Below are positions 1 through 9,610 of a DNA stretch of 26,299 nt, piece after piece; position 1 is the stretch's first letter; each line of letters starts with the position of its first letter. The notes below the pieces were generated by a model. The model had not been told where the DNA came from, did not search any database, and saw only the letters and a program-made list of their open reading frames with translations. The position numbers and the translations under genes were made by a program. The DNA comes from Byssochlamys sp. IMV 00236 (Eukaryota > Ascomycota > Eurotiomycetes > Eurotiales > Thermoascaceae). The stretch is taken from positions 1-26,299 of the forward strand of contig MSJH02000233.1 of the NCBI GenBank assembly GCA_001931875.2, given 5' to 3'.

Positions 1-518
1 GAATCAAGACGGCTCGTTAACGGTTCAAGCGTTTCATCAAAATGTTTATCGACAACAACTTTTCACTCCTCTACATTTGTCATACCGGGACGATTTTTAA
101 CAAAGGATCTCATTTGGCGCGTATCACAACCTGCAAGCTCGGTAGCAGATGTAATGATACCTAATTGTAAGCTTGTCAATATCAGAAAGTTTAGCAATAA
201 TTGAGATTATGCTTACCTGTTGGAAGTTTTTTGGCTTGCAGAAGACAGTTTTTCAACTCGTCAACAGTCTCATTTGCTTTTTTTTCTTCTTATTTAAAGA
301 TGCCTTCATAAGCTCCTTTAATCTGTTCTTCATAGACAAAAAAAAAAAAAGAACTGATCTAAATCCGAAGATGCTTCTTCATGACGGTTACGTTTAATAT
401 GGCTGCTTTGACCAAAGTCATCTGGAGTGTTTCTCTTTGATCTATTTGGAAGAAACATTGGCGGTGGAGTATCCACACCCGTATAGAGACTCTTTTGCCG
501 AGTTTTTATTCTATTCAT
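1..518 (-). pseudogene. Damaged copy of an unrecognised protein gene, running off the left edge
   Basis: The minus strand reads as protein from an ATG at 518 (MNRIKTRQKSLYTG) through a basic, Pro/Ser-rich N-terminus, then a helical Lys/Glu-rich stretch (NETVDELKNCLLQAKKLPT), a clean GT-AG intron (216 down to 161, phase 1), and SATELAGCDTRQMRSF. Three defects break it. A 13-base homopolymer at 338-350 puts the frame out, although it could instead be the pyrimidine tract of an intron starting with GTAACC upstream. A TAA follows the segment ending GIFK. A TGA follows MTNVEE, beyond which coding-like sequence (KVVVDKHFDETLEPL) continues to the edge. Intact frames between lesions suggest recent decay or sequencing error. 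I do not recognise the family; the helical content would suit a structural or complex-scaffold protein, but that is a guess. Confidence 0.45.
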
Positions 519-1146
519 ATAAGTATTCGCTGTTCAATTTTATGGTGCTTTGGTTTTGTAAAAGTTCAAATAAAAGAGCAAAAAGGTACAATAACATTTT
601 AACAACAACATTTTGATTTTAACAGCAGTTAATCTAGTGCGTCAGCTTTCAGATTTACAATGTGCCATACGTTCATTGTTAGCAATACCGAACATTGTTT
701 ATACTGTAAAATCCAAAAAAGGTGATGCTCTCCCTAATCTGCAAAAACATTTATACACCACAATGAAACACTCGATTGCTGGAAAGCTACCGTCAGTAGA
801 TTGAGGACAAATCTAGAGTATATCAAGGTTTTTGCTTTATGAAACAAGATATAATACTATGAGTGAGCACTACAATTCTACTGATTTGATAGAAAATATC
901 CAAAAACTGCCAGGTAAAAGAGAGAATATATACAGATGTTATACAGCCAAAGGTCTACTTGCAATGTAATCCAAGTTTCTTAGTTTTTAAAAGCAAAATA
1001 GTCAACATATTATGAGCAGCAGTTATAGATATTCTCAATATATTACTATAAACTATGATTGCTGATATATAACCCATAAGGGCAGTAGGGCATAAACAAA
1101 GCTATTGTTAAAAGCACGTTTTATATGCCAATTTGGGTTGTAGTAT
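519..1146. other. Non-coding stretch with one weak coding-like scrap
   Basis: No gene model could be supported here. On the plus strand 613-804 translates to a 63-residue open frame containing LVRQLSDLQCAIRSLLA. It lacks a convincing start context and continuation, and is followed by in-frame stops. A second short open run starts at the ATG near 859 (MSEHYNSTDLIENIQKLPG) and meets a GTAAAAG donor-like site, but I found no exon to join it to. These may be the remains of a duplicated gene or of a transposable element. The rest is AT-rich, without tRNA-like boxes or repeats that I can see. Confidence 0.3.
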
Positions 1147-1690
1147 TCACGTATAAATCGAACTATATAATGCACTTTTCACTTGCACAACCTTCACTTT
1201 GCTTTCAAAAGAGCATTTTGCAGTGTCCCCTAGTATTACCCTAAAATAAAGGGACTTAGCCTGAGTACAACAAAGTATAGCTTTAGAAAGGCATTGAAGA
1301 ATAACTCTGTAGCTTTCGTAAAGGTTTCTTGACCATGTTTCAGGCAGTGGAAGATGTAAAAAGAGCTCATCGAAAATGGTCGCTACAATGGATAATTCAA
1401 ATTGCATGCATAATGGATCTCAATGTGCCAAAGATTGATAGTCGATCATCCGACACAATGCAAAAATGAGCAAGAGTCAAGAGGGAAATACACCTGTAAA
1501 ATGGGGAGGATTCAGCTATCGACGAAGGCGGAAGATGATCAGCAAGCAGGGAGCCCCAGACATCAGCCTTGTGATTACAAGTAAATAACATATGCCTTGT
1601 TGTTTCGGGTATACAGCAATGCTGGAAAAAGTCTTATGTCGAAGATTGGTTTTGCTGGATATCTTGTCGAAAATCAGTCTTTACCTAGCA
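1147..1690 (-). mobile_element. Degenerate LINE (non-LTR retrotransposon) 3' end, zf-RVT region
   Basis: Reading the minus strand downward from about 1640 gives HCCIPETTRHMLFTC followed by a tryptophan in ADVW. This is the pattern of the zinc-binding zf-RVT domain that ends many LINE-encoded reverse transcriptases: Cys-x-Cys or CysCys, Pro-Glu-Thr, His, a hydrophobic pair, Cys, then Trp. Coding-like sequence upstream (ISSKTNLRHKTFSS) is in another frame. Downstream, a frame change near 1400 leads into SIVATIFDELFLHLPLPETW, which resembles the aromatic, hydrophobic tail after zf-RVT. At least two frameshifts and several stops show it is dead. The catalytic RT core and endonuclease are absent, so this is a truncated tail. 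Naming rests on motif pattern only. Confidence 0.5.
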
Positions 1691-2790
1691 GAGTACTGCA
1701 TAGGAGTGGTATAGAACTGACTCCAATTGTGCCCAGCAATAACGGGAAGCTGCGATAGCCCGGAAGGGAATTCCAGCCTATTTGTGATTATCTGTCTTAT
1801 GGCCGTGTTTTTAACGAGAGAATCGGCTTACCGTTTTCATATGAGAACAAGGGGGCAAACTTCATATTCATTTTGTGGCTACATTTCGAAAAGCGTCATT
1901 TGAACAGGAGACACTGTATGCAATCCCGGTGTTCGATCCGGAGAAACTCGATGCAGCATTATGTGACCTCTTTTTTCTAATCTTCGCCCCAAGGTTTATC
2001 CTTTCTCTTTTCTCTGCTGTGAGAAAAAAAAGTTATCTTCCAAGTATTATCGTATAAACTATTATTCATTTTCATTTTCTTTGGAAAGCAACAATCTAAA
2101 TGTTTTCCTAGTTCTTTTCTGTATTTTCAAAAGCGTATATTTGGTCTTGTACATAAAATATATCTATAACAAGAATTTAATGACGTACTCTTTAAAATTG
2201 TCAAGTTGTTCAAAAAGACTAAATGAAATTATGCTTAAATTATTAGTAATGTGCAGGAGACGTGCCTTTCCTATGGCCACAAACTATTTGATTAGCATAA
2301 AATTACGTGCATTCATCCTGGCATGCTGTTGTATAATGTCAATAATAAGTAAGCTAAAAAAAGGAGAGATGTTCTTAACAAGAATAGAGCATTCCTTATA
2401 TAAAGAGTAGTTCCGGTTTACAATAAAGATGCATGTAATGATCGCTGATAATGAGTGGCACAATAGGATGCATGCTGTTTCTCCTCATTTATTTTGTTAT
2501 GCATGAACAAACAACAATATATACAACCAAGCGAGAGCTCTAGAAGATTCCTTACGTTAGCTACAATGTACAAGGTAGCATGACCTAGGACAAAGAGACG
2601 ATCGTCATGGCTTATGCGTTTGTTTTTTTTTTGACTCAATCAGCCTAGAATAACAAAAGAAGACTGCGATTTTATACTAGTATTGAATCTCCGAATGTAG
2701 AGACCTTTTTTTTTTATTTATTGAGCATATTATAGAATGAAGATGTGAATAAGAGCCTATATACAATTTATATAAAGAGTGGGTGATTTC
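1691..2790. other. Gene-free AT-rich stretch with a short coding-like run
   Basis: The only coding-like text is on the plus strand at 1875-1980 (ETLYAIPVFDPEKLDAALCD), which then becomes a hydrophobic, low-complexity run and stops. It may be a scrap of another mobile element beside the LINE tail. The long plus-strand open frame at 2081-2410 has the Lys/Leu/Ile/Cys-rich composition of translated AT-rich spacer and no domain. Two TATA-type tracts (tatataaagagt, near 2397 and 2769) occur but neither can be tied to a gene. Confidence 0.3.
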
Positions 2791-3230
2791 TTATTGCCAT
2801 TGTTCATCAATTGCCATATTATCTCCCCAATATTCATTGGTGTTCTTTTCTTGCTGCTGCAGGAATAAAGGTGTTAGCAGTGGGCCATCATCCTCTGATT
2901 CATCTTCTGTGGCAGGCGAAGAGGCATTGTTACTGTTGTACGTGGTAGTGGTAGTATTGATAGTTGCTTTAGGCACTGGCTGTAACCAAAGAGGGACCTC
3001 GGAGCGCGGGGGAGGCATATAATCAGGAGAAGCAAAGGTAATAGCAGGAAGTGTTGTATGCTTTGGCACTTCGACAGGAGAGAATTGTGTATGTAAATCA
3101 AAGTAGCGTTTGTTTTCGTTAAGCACAATAGCCTATTGTTGGTCTTGTAAATAAACAAATCTATTTTTTTTAATTGACTCAATAATACCTCGCTATCGTC
3201 GTCCATTCTACGCTTTCTGGAACTACTCAT
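2791..3230 (-). CDS. Small unrecognised protein, 127 aa, two exons
   Basis: Exon 1 (3230-3189) encodes MSSSRKRRMDDDSE. A 56-nt GT-AG intron (3188-3133) follows in phase 0, and exon 2 (3132-2791) begins AIVLNENKRYFDLHTQF and ends EYWGDNMAIDEQWQ. Joined, the frame is open for 127 residues. The N-terminus has a basic KRR cluster, suitable as a nuclear localisation signal. The middle is Pro-rich (SPDYMPPPRSEVPLWLQPVPK), then comes a Thr/Asn run and an acidic patch (ATEDESEDDG). The layout suggests a mostly disordered nuclear protein carrying short binding motifs. No family recognised. The reading is supported by splice signals that join two frames exactly, and by low-complexity patterns typical of real disordered proteins. 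The plus-strand open frame over the same bases is a shadow. Confidence 0.62.
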
Positions 3231-5059
3231 ATCGGATTGAAGCGCTATTGATAGTTAATGTACATGTTTATCATTGATGTTTATTTGGCTTACAATTGAT
3301 GATTTGGTACGCCATATTTCTACTTGTTATAAAAATAAAGAAAAAAAAAAACAATTCGGAATTAAGGGCATTTGATCCTTTTATACTTTTTTTCTTTTGC
3401 CGAACTAACGTGCACAAATGTGTGTCAAGTAACGCTTCTTTTCTGGGTTTCAATATCTGGGATTGAATACTACCACAATGACAATACAGTTTTTACACTT
3501 TAAACTCAGAATGCGAAACCACCATCGGTTGGTTTTACACTAAAGGTATTGTTTAGGACAGCAGTTTGTGACCTGTAAGACACTTGATGGCTAGACTAAT
3601 GAACTCTGTAATGCAAGTTAATGGATAATCAGAATAAAAGGTATTGAAGTATAAATAGAACTACTTAATAGTATTTAAAAATAAGACGTTCATCAGATGA
3701 TATTTAACTTCTTTCAATGTATATCTGTTTATTATCCTTGGTTATTTGATATTGAGTATACTGATCAATTAGCAACAATACAAGTGGCTTAAACCCTGGT
3801 TAGATGAATGGTATTTATAGGCAAATGAAAGAAGAACTGGATATGAGCTATACTTGCTATGATGACTGCTCAGCTCACAAAATTAGGATGTAATCTCTGC
3901 TTTATCCTGTAGATCTATGAAAAGCTCCCATGAAATAACCCGACGATAAAATTGATGATACAGTGGTTCCACTGCCAATTTGAAGATTTTATAATTAAAA
4001 AAAGCATGGACTTTTAAAGTAAAGATTGGGGGGCTAACAAAAAATATGCATTGGTTGTTCAAAGACTAAGTTCTTTTACTGTTGTTGTGAGATGATGACT
4101 AAAAGAATTTACCACCGTTTATTCGACTAACAAAAATCAAAGAATAAGATTAGTATGTCTCTGACGTTCATGCTCAAGCACAGCCATGTTTATTTACCTC
4201 AACATAAAATAAATATAATAATGAGAGCAAATAGCGTAAGAAAAAAAAATTGAAATCAAAAAACAAGGACTCCTGACAACGCCCAATGGCGACTTGACCG
4301 TGCTAGTTATCTATTATCATTAAAGAATGTATTGAACGTTGGGACTGCCTGGACAGAAACCAGGCTCAAAGCGGATATTTCAAGTCCAAGAGTGATCGCG
4401 ATAAGAAAATACGAACTGAATATAAAAGTTGGATCTTGACTGCGGACTATATACGCTTTTGAAATAAATTTCATAGCATATTCTTGCATAAAACATCTAA
4501 CATTACAAGCATCTCAATACTATCTCTACATGCAGTGTTGCTATTTCCGTCTCCTAGGTTACACTATAATAAGAACCAACTAAGCCACTGGTATCTATAA
4601 GACCCATGATTCAAATTAATAGGACTTGGTTCAGTTTTACTGTACATTGCCGTCTCGACTTTTTCAATTACATCACACTATCATATACTTCTCAAAACTA
4701 AATTGGGTTGTACGTGGTTGATCAGTGTTGTGACCGACTAGCAAGTTGAACCACTACGATCCACTGCGGCCTACCACGTCTCCGATTCTCATCGCCCCCA
4801 GTGCACCAAAAAGTCTTATTAATACTGCGTTTCTTGAAAGGCTAACACTCTATGTACCAGAAAATGGGCTAAATGTAAATACGAATTTTTCATAATTACA
4901 CGTGAGCTAAGTGACCTTTGTTGATCAAACTGACAACATAAATAAACAACAATATTTCTTTTTTATCTTCTTGAAAGAAGCCAAAATGGTGACTCTATAA
5001 AGCCATATTTAACGTGGTGTCATACATTCAAAAGCTATGTTGGACTCCATCATAGGTAG

Positions 5060-5338
5060 TACCTGGAGGCAAACAGCGACCCCGACCAATTTGTTCACCT
5101 TCGCTGGACTATTGCTACCCTCATGGAAAAAGAAAAGTCTCAACCTAATGTGGTGATTAGTGAAGCAGCGTCGGTTTTGGCGAGGCAAAAATCCACCAAG
5201 GTTGTTTACAACAAGTCTTTGTGTTTAGACACCCTCCGCTTAGCCATTTTCACAAAAAATGCTATTGATGTAAAGAAGCTAACAAAAGAAAGAAAAACAA
5301 AAAATCTAGCATCTCCTATGTATACATGTAGGGTTTAG
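5060..5338 (+). pseudogene. Relic of an unrecognised, possibly repeat-borne protein
   Basis: An open plus-strand run reads LEANSDPDQFVHLRWTIATL, then QPNVVISEAASVLARQ, then CLDTLRLAIFTKNAIDVKKL before collapsing into a Lys-rich end and a stop. The phrase LRLAIFTKNAID looks like real protein. It resembles my memory of a multi-copy hypothetical family in Mucorales genomes, but I cannot verify that. There is no plausible start codon with context, no downstream exon, and stops close the frame upstream at 5057. I treat it as a fragment of a dead copy. Confidence 0.3.
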
Positions 5339-5867
5339 TATCAATGTTTACTTCCTCCAATTAACTGCTGAAGGCATATATACATTTATTGGAACTGCCC
5401 ACCTCCGCTTCCCTCAGTCCCTGAAAGATTTGTCGTCGCTCTTTATTCTGACCAATGTCAAAAAATTGCTTGGGATCAATGCCGTTTTCTGGCGCTGTTG
5501 TAGAAGACCTCCTTCAATGTAATGACCAAGATTTACTAATTACTTTAAGTGTAAGAATAGTATTACACCAGGGTTGGCTTTGAAAGGTTCAATAAAAGGA
5601 TCCCCTTACAACTAATGTCTTGTTTTGTTATGATACCTGCTTGTCTTTAATTGATCAAGTGTGTTTGGGGTATATCTCTCAATTGGCCGTCCAAACAATA
5701 AACAGTGCTTTATGTTATCATGTATCATAAGTCATCATCTAGTGCTATTCATTGTTGCATATACACAAAATTTATAATACAACATATGCATAAAGACTGA
5801 AAGTTGGATGTCACACCATTACGTACATCTTTGAGAAAAGGGGGTTGTGAAAATTCTAGTTGGTTCA

Positions 5868-5889
5868 GATGTGGTATAAGCTCTTTGAG
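5868..5889 (+). repeat. 22-bp motif, first copy (partner at 8900-8921)
   Basis: A 22-base stretch containing tataagctctttgag is repeated at 8900-8921 with one mismatch. Flanking sequence is not obviously related. A TATA-like core suggests a promoter element copied or shared by two now-inactive promoters, but chance or a short piece of a dispersed repeat is possible. Confidence 0.4.
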
Positions 5890-6373
5890 TCACACCATAT
5901 TTTTTCTTTTTTATCTCTTTCTTCATGCTATCCATCAAAGAGTTTTGTTGACAACATCATAGGTGTTGGGTAGAGATAGCACACGTATTATTAGTTTAGC
6001 TTCTGGTGTATTTTCTGATGCTACTGACATACCAACAAATCAACAAACAGTCCAGCGCTTGGAAAAACCTTCGGATGTCTTAAGCAACCATGGGTAGTTA
6101 AACATATCGCTAGTCCACGTGACACTGATAAATAACAAAGTAGTATGTATAAATAAAAAGTAATAGAAATACAGGGAGTTCTCAACCCGTTTAGTTAGGA
6201 AAAAGGCGTGCTGATGACGTTGATGAGCTCAACTTTTTTATAATACTACGTTATTATTATAAAAACAATACAGCGAGGTTAACAGATATAGAGACAAAGA
6301 GATGAAGGATATGCATACAAGAACAAATCATTTTCAAACCATTTATTGTGTTGAGATCATTAGCTCCAAAATA

Positions 6374-6553
6374 CTAGAAATGAATGGTTGTCAGTGATAC
6401 ACTCTCGATATTCAACATAGATAGCAGCTGACGACAAGCTGAAATATAATCACGAACGTTGACGTTGCCATCTTTTTCATACTCAAAGCACTCTTTAATT
6501 GCTTAGTAGCTGCCACACTCTTTTGTCCAATCATGATGAGAGTGTAAGACAGC
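6374..6553 (-). pseudogene. Short decayed coding relic
   Basis: One minus-strand frame reads AVLHSHHDWTKECGSY, a TAA, then AIKECFEYEKDGNVNVRDYI, SACRQLLSMLNIESVSLTTI and a stop. The text on both sides of the internal stop is coherent, and its composition is unlike translated spacer, so I read it as the C-terminal end of a dead gene. Upstream frames are closed by further stops. Family unknown. It may belong to the same class of repeated Mucorales proteins as the other relics in this half of the window. Confidence 0.3.
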
Positions 6554-7071
6554 TTAAACTATTGTACGCTACACAACAGTCCACCTTGGAAACAGAATGT
6601 ATTAACAAGATAGAAACCAGTTCAAACAGTTGAGAAAGGGCTCTATTCGTTATTTTTATGAAATAACAATTATGTGTTCAAGGCAGGTTAGCCCACAATA
6701 TGTTTTTCTATTATTGTAACATTGATAACTCTGACTGAGTGCTACGGTTGCATCACAGTCGTAGCACCCGTTTGGCCCTTGAAATCACTTACAGCAACTA
6801 GTGCTCCCTCGTATGAAACTATATATGCGCACGCAGTCTATCATAGATTAATTATATACATATAGTGTAACAACCAGACTCCTAAGATCGGCATGAATGT
6901 AAATTGTTTATCAAAGTGAGTCTAGTCATAGTGCTTTTGCACTGATACTCAAAGTCATAACGATGTCAATACGCACTCTTGTATGCTTTTATACAGCTTT
7001 TTTATTAAAAAAGGCTAGTTTATGACAATAAATATATGAAAAAAGGGGGCTCTATTAACATATTATTTTTT

Positions 7072-7077
7072 TTTATT
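7072..7077 (-). terminator. Poly(A) signal AATAAA for the ASXH gene
   Basis: On the minus strand AATAAA lies about 40 nt downstream of the stop codon at 7118, followed by an A-rich run. This is the expected place for a cleavage/polyadenylation signal. Two six-base G runs (C on the sense strand) at 7079-7084 and 7102-7107 sit between stop and signal. Confidence 0.45.
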
Positions 7078-7117
7078 AGGGGGGAATTTAAAAAAAGAAT
7101 AGGGGGGAAATTAAGGT

Positions 7118-8187
7118 CTATGGTTCTTCAAAGCTATCTTTACGAATATCAAATAGCCTACCCAAATCCTTTCCAGCTCGAATCAATCGGATGCTCTTAA
7201 AGGCATTACCGTTTGGACGCTTATCTTTGGACACTTTACCATGATGATCAAGTATCTTGGTTTCTAATGCAGTCGGGGTTTCAAAGTCCTCAAATATCTG
7301 ACCATCTAACTGAATAGAGATACCAGACAGACCACTCGCTTTGACAACTGTCATCGATTTACATACAACTATTTTACAAGCACTGAAATTGCGTTTATAG
7401 ACAATAACGTCTTCTTCGCGTATTAAGCCTTTGCGACACATGTCTTTAAGCGTAATATTTTTTGAATCACTAAAGAAGACGGTTGGTTTGATCATTGGCT
7501 ATCAATCTCTTTACTACTTACCCCGCTACGTTATGAGCCTTTTCTTTATCCGTCGTATCTCCAAATGTTGAATCAATAGGGTCGTCCTTTAAAGAATGAT
7601 TAGGCCACTTTATTTATTGTACACACACGAACAACTTACTTTGTAATGGGTTAACTTTGGCTTTTTTAACTTTGATTTATGCTTTGGCTTTAGCTGTAGC
7701 GTAGTTTCCGGCTGGTCAATGATGATCTCTCCTTGACTTAACAGAGCTTGCCACTCAGTCAGGGTATCCCAAAAGATTGGATTTGTCTGCTTTGAGAAGA
7801 AGGAAGGTGAAATGGTTAAAGAGCTTGACTGAGGATGTTGAGTGGTGTCCACAACAGGTAATAATTGGCAGAGTTCTTCTCTTTTCTCTTGTGATAGTAA
7901 TTGAAAATTAGATAAATTAAATATAGACTATACATAGACGTAAGATTCATGTTAGAGTCATGTACGGATGTATACTATTGTCTGTATCTCTTTACTTGTA
8001 AATCAACTGTTGCTAAAGGACTATATGGGGACGTGCATAAATGATCAAGGGTCCAAGTGTGGTGCTCGTAACGTGGCCGTTTATAAGAGCCATCTTCAAT
8101 CAGGGGTGAATAGGACATAAATTGGCTTGGGTCTAAGATATCTGAATCGTCTTCTAGTTCTCTTTTTGCAGGGGAAGCGCTGAACAT
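7118..8187 (-). CDS. ASXH-domain protein with C-terminal RAMA-like module, 298 aa
   Basis: Four exons join in phase: 8187-7996, 7927-7640, 7586-7522 and 7469-7118, with introns of 68, 53 and 52 nt. Residues 1-44 are acidic/basic and disordered (SPAKRE, YKRPRY). Residues about 45-135 match the Asx-homology domain: WTLDHLCTSPYSPLATVDLQ is followed across intron 1 by an IF-x-L-S-x-F-Q-L-L-S segment, KREELCQLLPVVD, then an FF and a tryptophan helix (FWDTLTEWQALL). A Lys-rich linker follows (144-160). Residues about 184-290 (TLKDMCRKGLIREEDVIVYK, then LDGQIFEDFETPTA, then an NG followed by IRAGKDLGRL) fit the RAMA pattern: a helical start, a DG-I turn, an F-x-(S/T)-P helix and a closing strand. 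ASXH proteins activate BAP1-type H2A deubiquitinases; RAMA is a predicted modified-DNA reader. ASXH is fairly sure, RAMA less so. The protein is probably nuclear. Confidence 0.72.
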
Positions 8188-9610
8188 GACTATTTACACG
8201 CACACAAATACACACACAATATAAAAATAAGTAAGAGAAAGAAAAAAAAAAAGAAAAACAGATGAGAAAACGAAACAAAACAAGGAGAAAAAGGAAATTT
8301 AAGGGGGGACTTTTTACTATTTGAAAAAGGAGGTTATTCATGTAGCAAATTTCTTTGGGGGAGAATATATGATAATAAAGAAACCTTATATCATTATACA
8401 TCATCTTCTTCCTTCTTTATTTATTTCTTTCTCTCGCTCCTTTTCCCTTGTTTTATTCACTAAAGAATCGCTTATAACTGTAATGTTTGAAACAGTCAAG
8501 CAAACAAAAAAGAAAGTCAAAAAAGTTGTGATACAAAACAATGCATAAAAACTGAATCTGAGCTCATTAGAAAAAAAGAATGAAAAGTAAATGGGTTAAA
8601 AGTAGTTTATTTCCATAGCAACTAATTCGTTATGAATAAATAATATAGAAAGGAATGATATCAACACATTAAATGAATCATAGATTAAATAAAGCTTTGA
8701 ATTTAAAGTCTATTGCTTTGTTTGTTTAAATTAAAAAATAAACATTTGTACAGGATTTTAACCTACGACGGTTACAAAAAAATCTGGGACAATTGCAAAA
8801 TTTTATTGGACGAACTCATTTTATTAGAGATCATTGCAAACCTTCAAATGAGACACTTTTCAAGAGACAAATATTAAAGCTGACGAAAGAAGGACAAAAG
8901 ATGTGATATAAGCTCTTTGAGACGCGCTTCATTTTTTGAAAATATATAAAATAAACAATAAATAATCTCTTTTTAACTCTTTTCAAGGCGTGTGCAAGGT
9001 AGTTTTTTTTTTTTTATTTCTTTGTCCTAACTATACACTATTTATTACTACCACTACACCTAAACATGTCGGACGGTAGAGCCGCACCAGCCAATTTCTA
9101 AGCTGGAGCTCTTTGTGGGACTAGTTGGGCATTTGCTTTTTTGTTTGATGGCGTTAATCACGACTCAGCCATCTCTTGATTAAGCAAGCGTTGAAATGAA
9201 TGAAAACATTATAAATCTGTATGAACACTCAAAACTCAAAATAAAATATTAGTCTTCAACTCTTTAATAACAAAAGTGTACGTTAACTGTTATTTATTTT
9301 ATTGATGAAGAAAAAAGACACATATTCCAGAATTGTTTCAACAATGTCCTGTGAAGTAGGTAACTGCTGAAAGGAGTTTACTTGTATCTAATAAACTAGC
9401 CAGGTTGCTCTATTGATTTCTGATTAAAAAATAAAAATTAAGCAAAGCATGTATGCTTTGTATATTTTACCGCTTTACCTTGCGCCAAAGTAATGACTGG
9501 AAAGTTCTTTCCAAAGGTTTGAAGCCATCATCTGCGCTGGCAAACTTACCTAAGTACGATACTACAAAAAACTCGTATCGTAGCCCTAATTCACAAGTTA
9601 CTATGTTTTT
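8188..9610. other. Intergenic stretch with promoter-like relic and dead start
   Basis: No intact gene. The first 130 bases upstream of the ASXH gene are a pyrimidine-rich (sense strand) probable promoter with CA/GT dinucleotide runs and a six-base G run at 8303-8308. At 8900-8921 lies the second copy of the 22-bp motif, and at 8943-8953 a TATATAAAATA box. These are followed at 9066 by an ATG in good context (cctaaacATG) opening MSDGRAAPANF, then TAA, after which the same frame continues with coding-like AGALCGTSWAFAFLFDG. This may be a duplicated promoter plus a broken first exon. Plus-strand open frames at 8321-8548 and 9453-9650 show no protein-like features. Confidence 0.35.
8900..8921 (+). 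repeat. 22-bp motif, second copy (partner at 5868-5889)
   Basis: This copy matches the stretch at 5868-5889 at 21 of 22 positions. It lies about 20 bases upstream of a TATATAAAATA box and 145 bases upstream of a dead ATG, so it is the copy that looks most like part of a promoter. Confidence 0.4.

Larger units (their letters stand above)
3231..7117. other. Long gene-poor interval with decayed ORF relics
   Basis: Nearly 4 kb without a supportable intact gene. Apart from the two relics listed separately (5060-5338 and 6374-6553), the sequence is AT-rich with scattered homopolymers, and all frames are closed by frequent stops. No tRNA-type A/B boxes, long tandem repeats, terminal inverted repeats or LTR-like direct repeats were visible by eye. 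A somewhat GC-richer patch at about 4690-4810 reads on the minus strand as a short Arg-rich peptide containing RRRGRPQW, but it is too short to call. The interval probably consists of old insertions. Confidence 0.4.

Noticed and set aside
1929..1938. Possible tRNA B-box (gttcgatcc)
   Set aside because: No A-box at a suitable distance and no acceptor stem pairing could be made; no tRNA was found anywhere in the window.
2081..2410. 109-residue plus-strand open frame
   Set aside because: Lys/Leu/Ile/Cys-rich composition of AT-rich spacer, no domain, no splice partner, no start context.
2783..3022. Plus-strand frame opposite the 127-aa gene
   Set aside because: Antisense shadow; the minus strand gives an in-phase two-exon protein with a sensible layout.
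7045..7107. Possible G-quadruplex
   Set aside because: Only three long G runs separated by 17-29 nt; loops too long for a confident call.
7470..7499. ATG at 7495 as an independent start for the RAMA-like exon
   Set aside because: The stretch 7521-7470 has a GTAAGT donor and a CTTCTTTAG acceptor and splices exons 3 and 4 in exact phase, so this ATG falls inside an intron.
8321..8548. 75-residue plus-strand frame upstream of the ASXH gene
   Set aside because: Low-complexity hydrophobic and Lys-rich text, no family pattern; lies in the probable promoter region.
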